In this document: positions 63,492 through 64,000 of the stretch, in pieces
How the letters are laid out: the number at the start of each line of letters is the position of its first letter
Position numbering within the stretch: position 1 is the first letter of the stretch
From: an uncultured Acidaminococcus sp.
GTDB taxonomy: Bacteria; Bacillota; Negativicutes; Acidaminococcales; Acidaminococcaceae
Direction of reading: 5' to 3'
NCBI GenBank assembly: GCA_900538365.1
Contig: UPXT01000003.1
Span: 1 to 64,000 of the forward strand
Length of the DNA: 64,000 nt
Notes under the pieces: model-generated
Database searches by the model: none
Told to the model about the DNA's origin: nothing
Seen by the model: the letters and a program-made list of their open reading frames with translations, nothing else
Translations under genes and position numbers: made by a program

Positions 63492-64000
63492 ATGCATTAC
63501 GATACCGTGATTCAAGGCGCTGAGATCTTGGATCGAAATGACGGAAAGTCCTATCAAGTTGGTTTAAAGGATGGACGTATTGCCTATATTGGTCAGGAAC
63601 CGATTACAGGCAGCCTCGTCATCGATGGCCGGGATCATCTTCTTGCGCCGGGGCTAGTAAACGCCCATACACATGTCGCCATGACCCTTTTTCGCAGTTA
63701 TGCCGATGATATGGTCCTTATGGACTGGCTGCAGAACAAAATCTGGCCAATGGAGAATCATCTCACGGGAAATGAGGTGTATTGGGGCAGTCTCCTTGGT
63801 ATAGCGGAAATGATTCGAACAGGCACGACTGCATTTGCTGATATGTACTTTTTTATGGATGACACGGCCCGAGCCGTGGCTTCATCTGGGATTCGTGCCG
63901 CATTATCAAGGGGCCTTACCGGATCTTCCGCAGACGATGGAAAAGCTCGTCTCGATGAAAATTCAGCCCTATTTGATACGTGGAACGGTACCGAAAATGA
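63492..64000 (+). CDS. mtaD: MTA/SAH deaminase-like amidohydrolase (truncated by window edge)
   Basis: An open frame of 169 codons running off the end of the window, starting MHYDTVIQGAEILDR. The amidohydrolase opening ending in LLAPGLVNAHTHVAMTLFR has the HxH zinc ligands (HTH), and YADDMVLMDWLQNKIWPMEN is typical of the methylthioadenosine/S-adenosylhomocysteine and 5'-deoxyadenosine deaminases. The enzyme would convert MTA or SAH to the inosine analogue. It is 23 bases after the phosphorylase, with AAGAGGA and AAGGAA nearby as ribosome sites. The C-terminal metal ligands lie beyond the window. Confidence 0.88.
   Translation, partial: MHYDTVIQGAEILDRNDGKSYQVGLKDGRIAYIGQEPITGSLVIDGRDHLLAPGLVNAHTHVAMTLFRSYADDMVLMDWLQNKIWPMENHLTGNEVYWGSLLGIAEMIRTGTTAFADMYFFMDDTARAVASSGIRAALSRGLTGSSADDGKARLDENSALFDTWNGTEN

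Noticed and set aside
1..64000. CRISPR arrays, rRNA genes, insertion sequences, prophage or integrated elements
   Set aside because: I saw no regularly spaced repeats, transposase or phage genes, and the only tRNA is an intact stand-alone gene without a flanking integrase. XerC here is the housekeeping recombinase by position.

Overview
The window looks like a chromosomal segment of an anaerobic, glutamate-fermenting Negativicute, most likely Acidaminococcus or a close relative in the Acidaminococcaceae. The strongest pointer is an (R)-2-hydroxyglutarate dehydrogenase that closely resembles the Acidaminococcus fermentans enzyme as I remember it. Superoxide reductase, the hydrogenase maturase HydF, a fused IspH-ribosomal protein S1, and a CodY gene beside phosphatidylethanolamine synthesis genes (a Firmicute with an outer membrane) all fit. 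Base composition is near 50% GC. Nearly all genes are on the + strand; only the lysR and hydF genes are on the - strand.

Layout. 1-1770: superoxide reductase and 2-hydroxyglutarate dehydrogenase. 1960-10690: a divergent LysR regulator, then a tricarboxylate-looking block (PrpF-type isomerase, a broken MatC-like transporter, an isocitrate dehydrogenase family enzyme, an aconitase family hydratase) followed by an aminotransferase. This would turn aconitate or citrate into 2-oxoglutarate, the entry metabolite of the 2-hydroxyglutarate pathway. 10690-17270: alaS, a TetR-like regulator, then ireB-ruvX-DUF1292-mltG-U32 peptidase. 17390-25710: M24 peptidase-efp, a phosphatase, a DUF2156 gene with an apparent AUU start, a GNAT gene and single-chain purL. 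25880-31300: a PreP-like protease, an SfsA-GIY-YIG fusion and hydF. 31580-38105: dprA-topA-trmFO-xerC-codY. 38210-49610: a long housekeeping run (M50 protease, scpA-scpB-rluB, a flavoprotein, cmk-plsC-ispH/rpsA-fni-der-plsY-gpsA). 49670-52600: pheB-hom-thrB and tRNA-Pro(GGG). 52670-57730: prfC and an envelope block (WecG/TagA-type transferase, psd, pssA, family 2 glycosyltransferase). 57880-61820: an unusual locus with a PTS EIIC-like membrane protein carrying a soluble N-terminal domain (frame-interrupted), an unassigned polytopic membrane protein and an M20 peptidase. 61980-64000: a HAD phosphatase, methylthioadenosine phosphorylase and the start of an MTA/SAH deaminase cut by the window edge.

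The most interesting regions are the LysR/CodY-flanked tricarboxylate cluster with its doubly damaged transporter, and the EIIC-like/M20 locus, which has no EIIA or EIIB partner in the window. I see no CRISPR array, prophage, insertion sequence or rRNA. All functional calls come from reading motifs and remembered family features; no database search was run.
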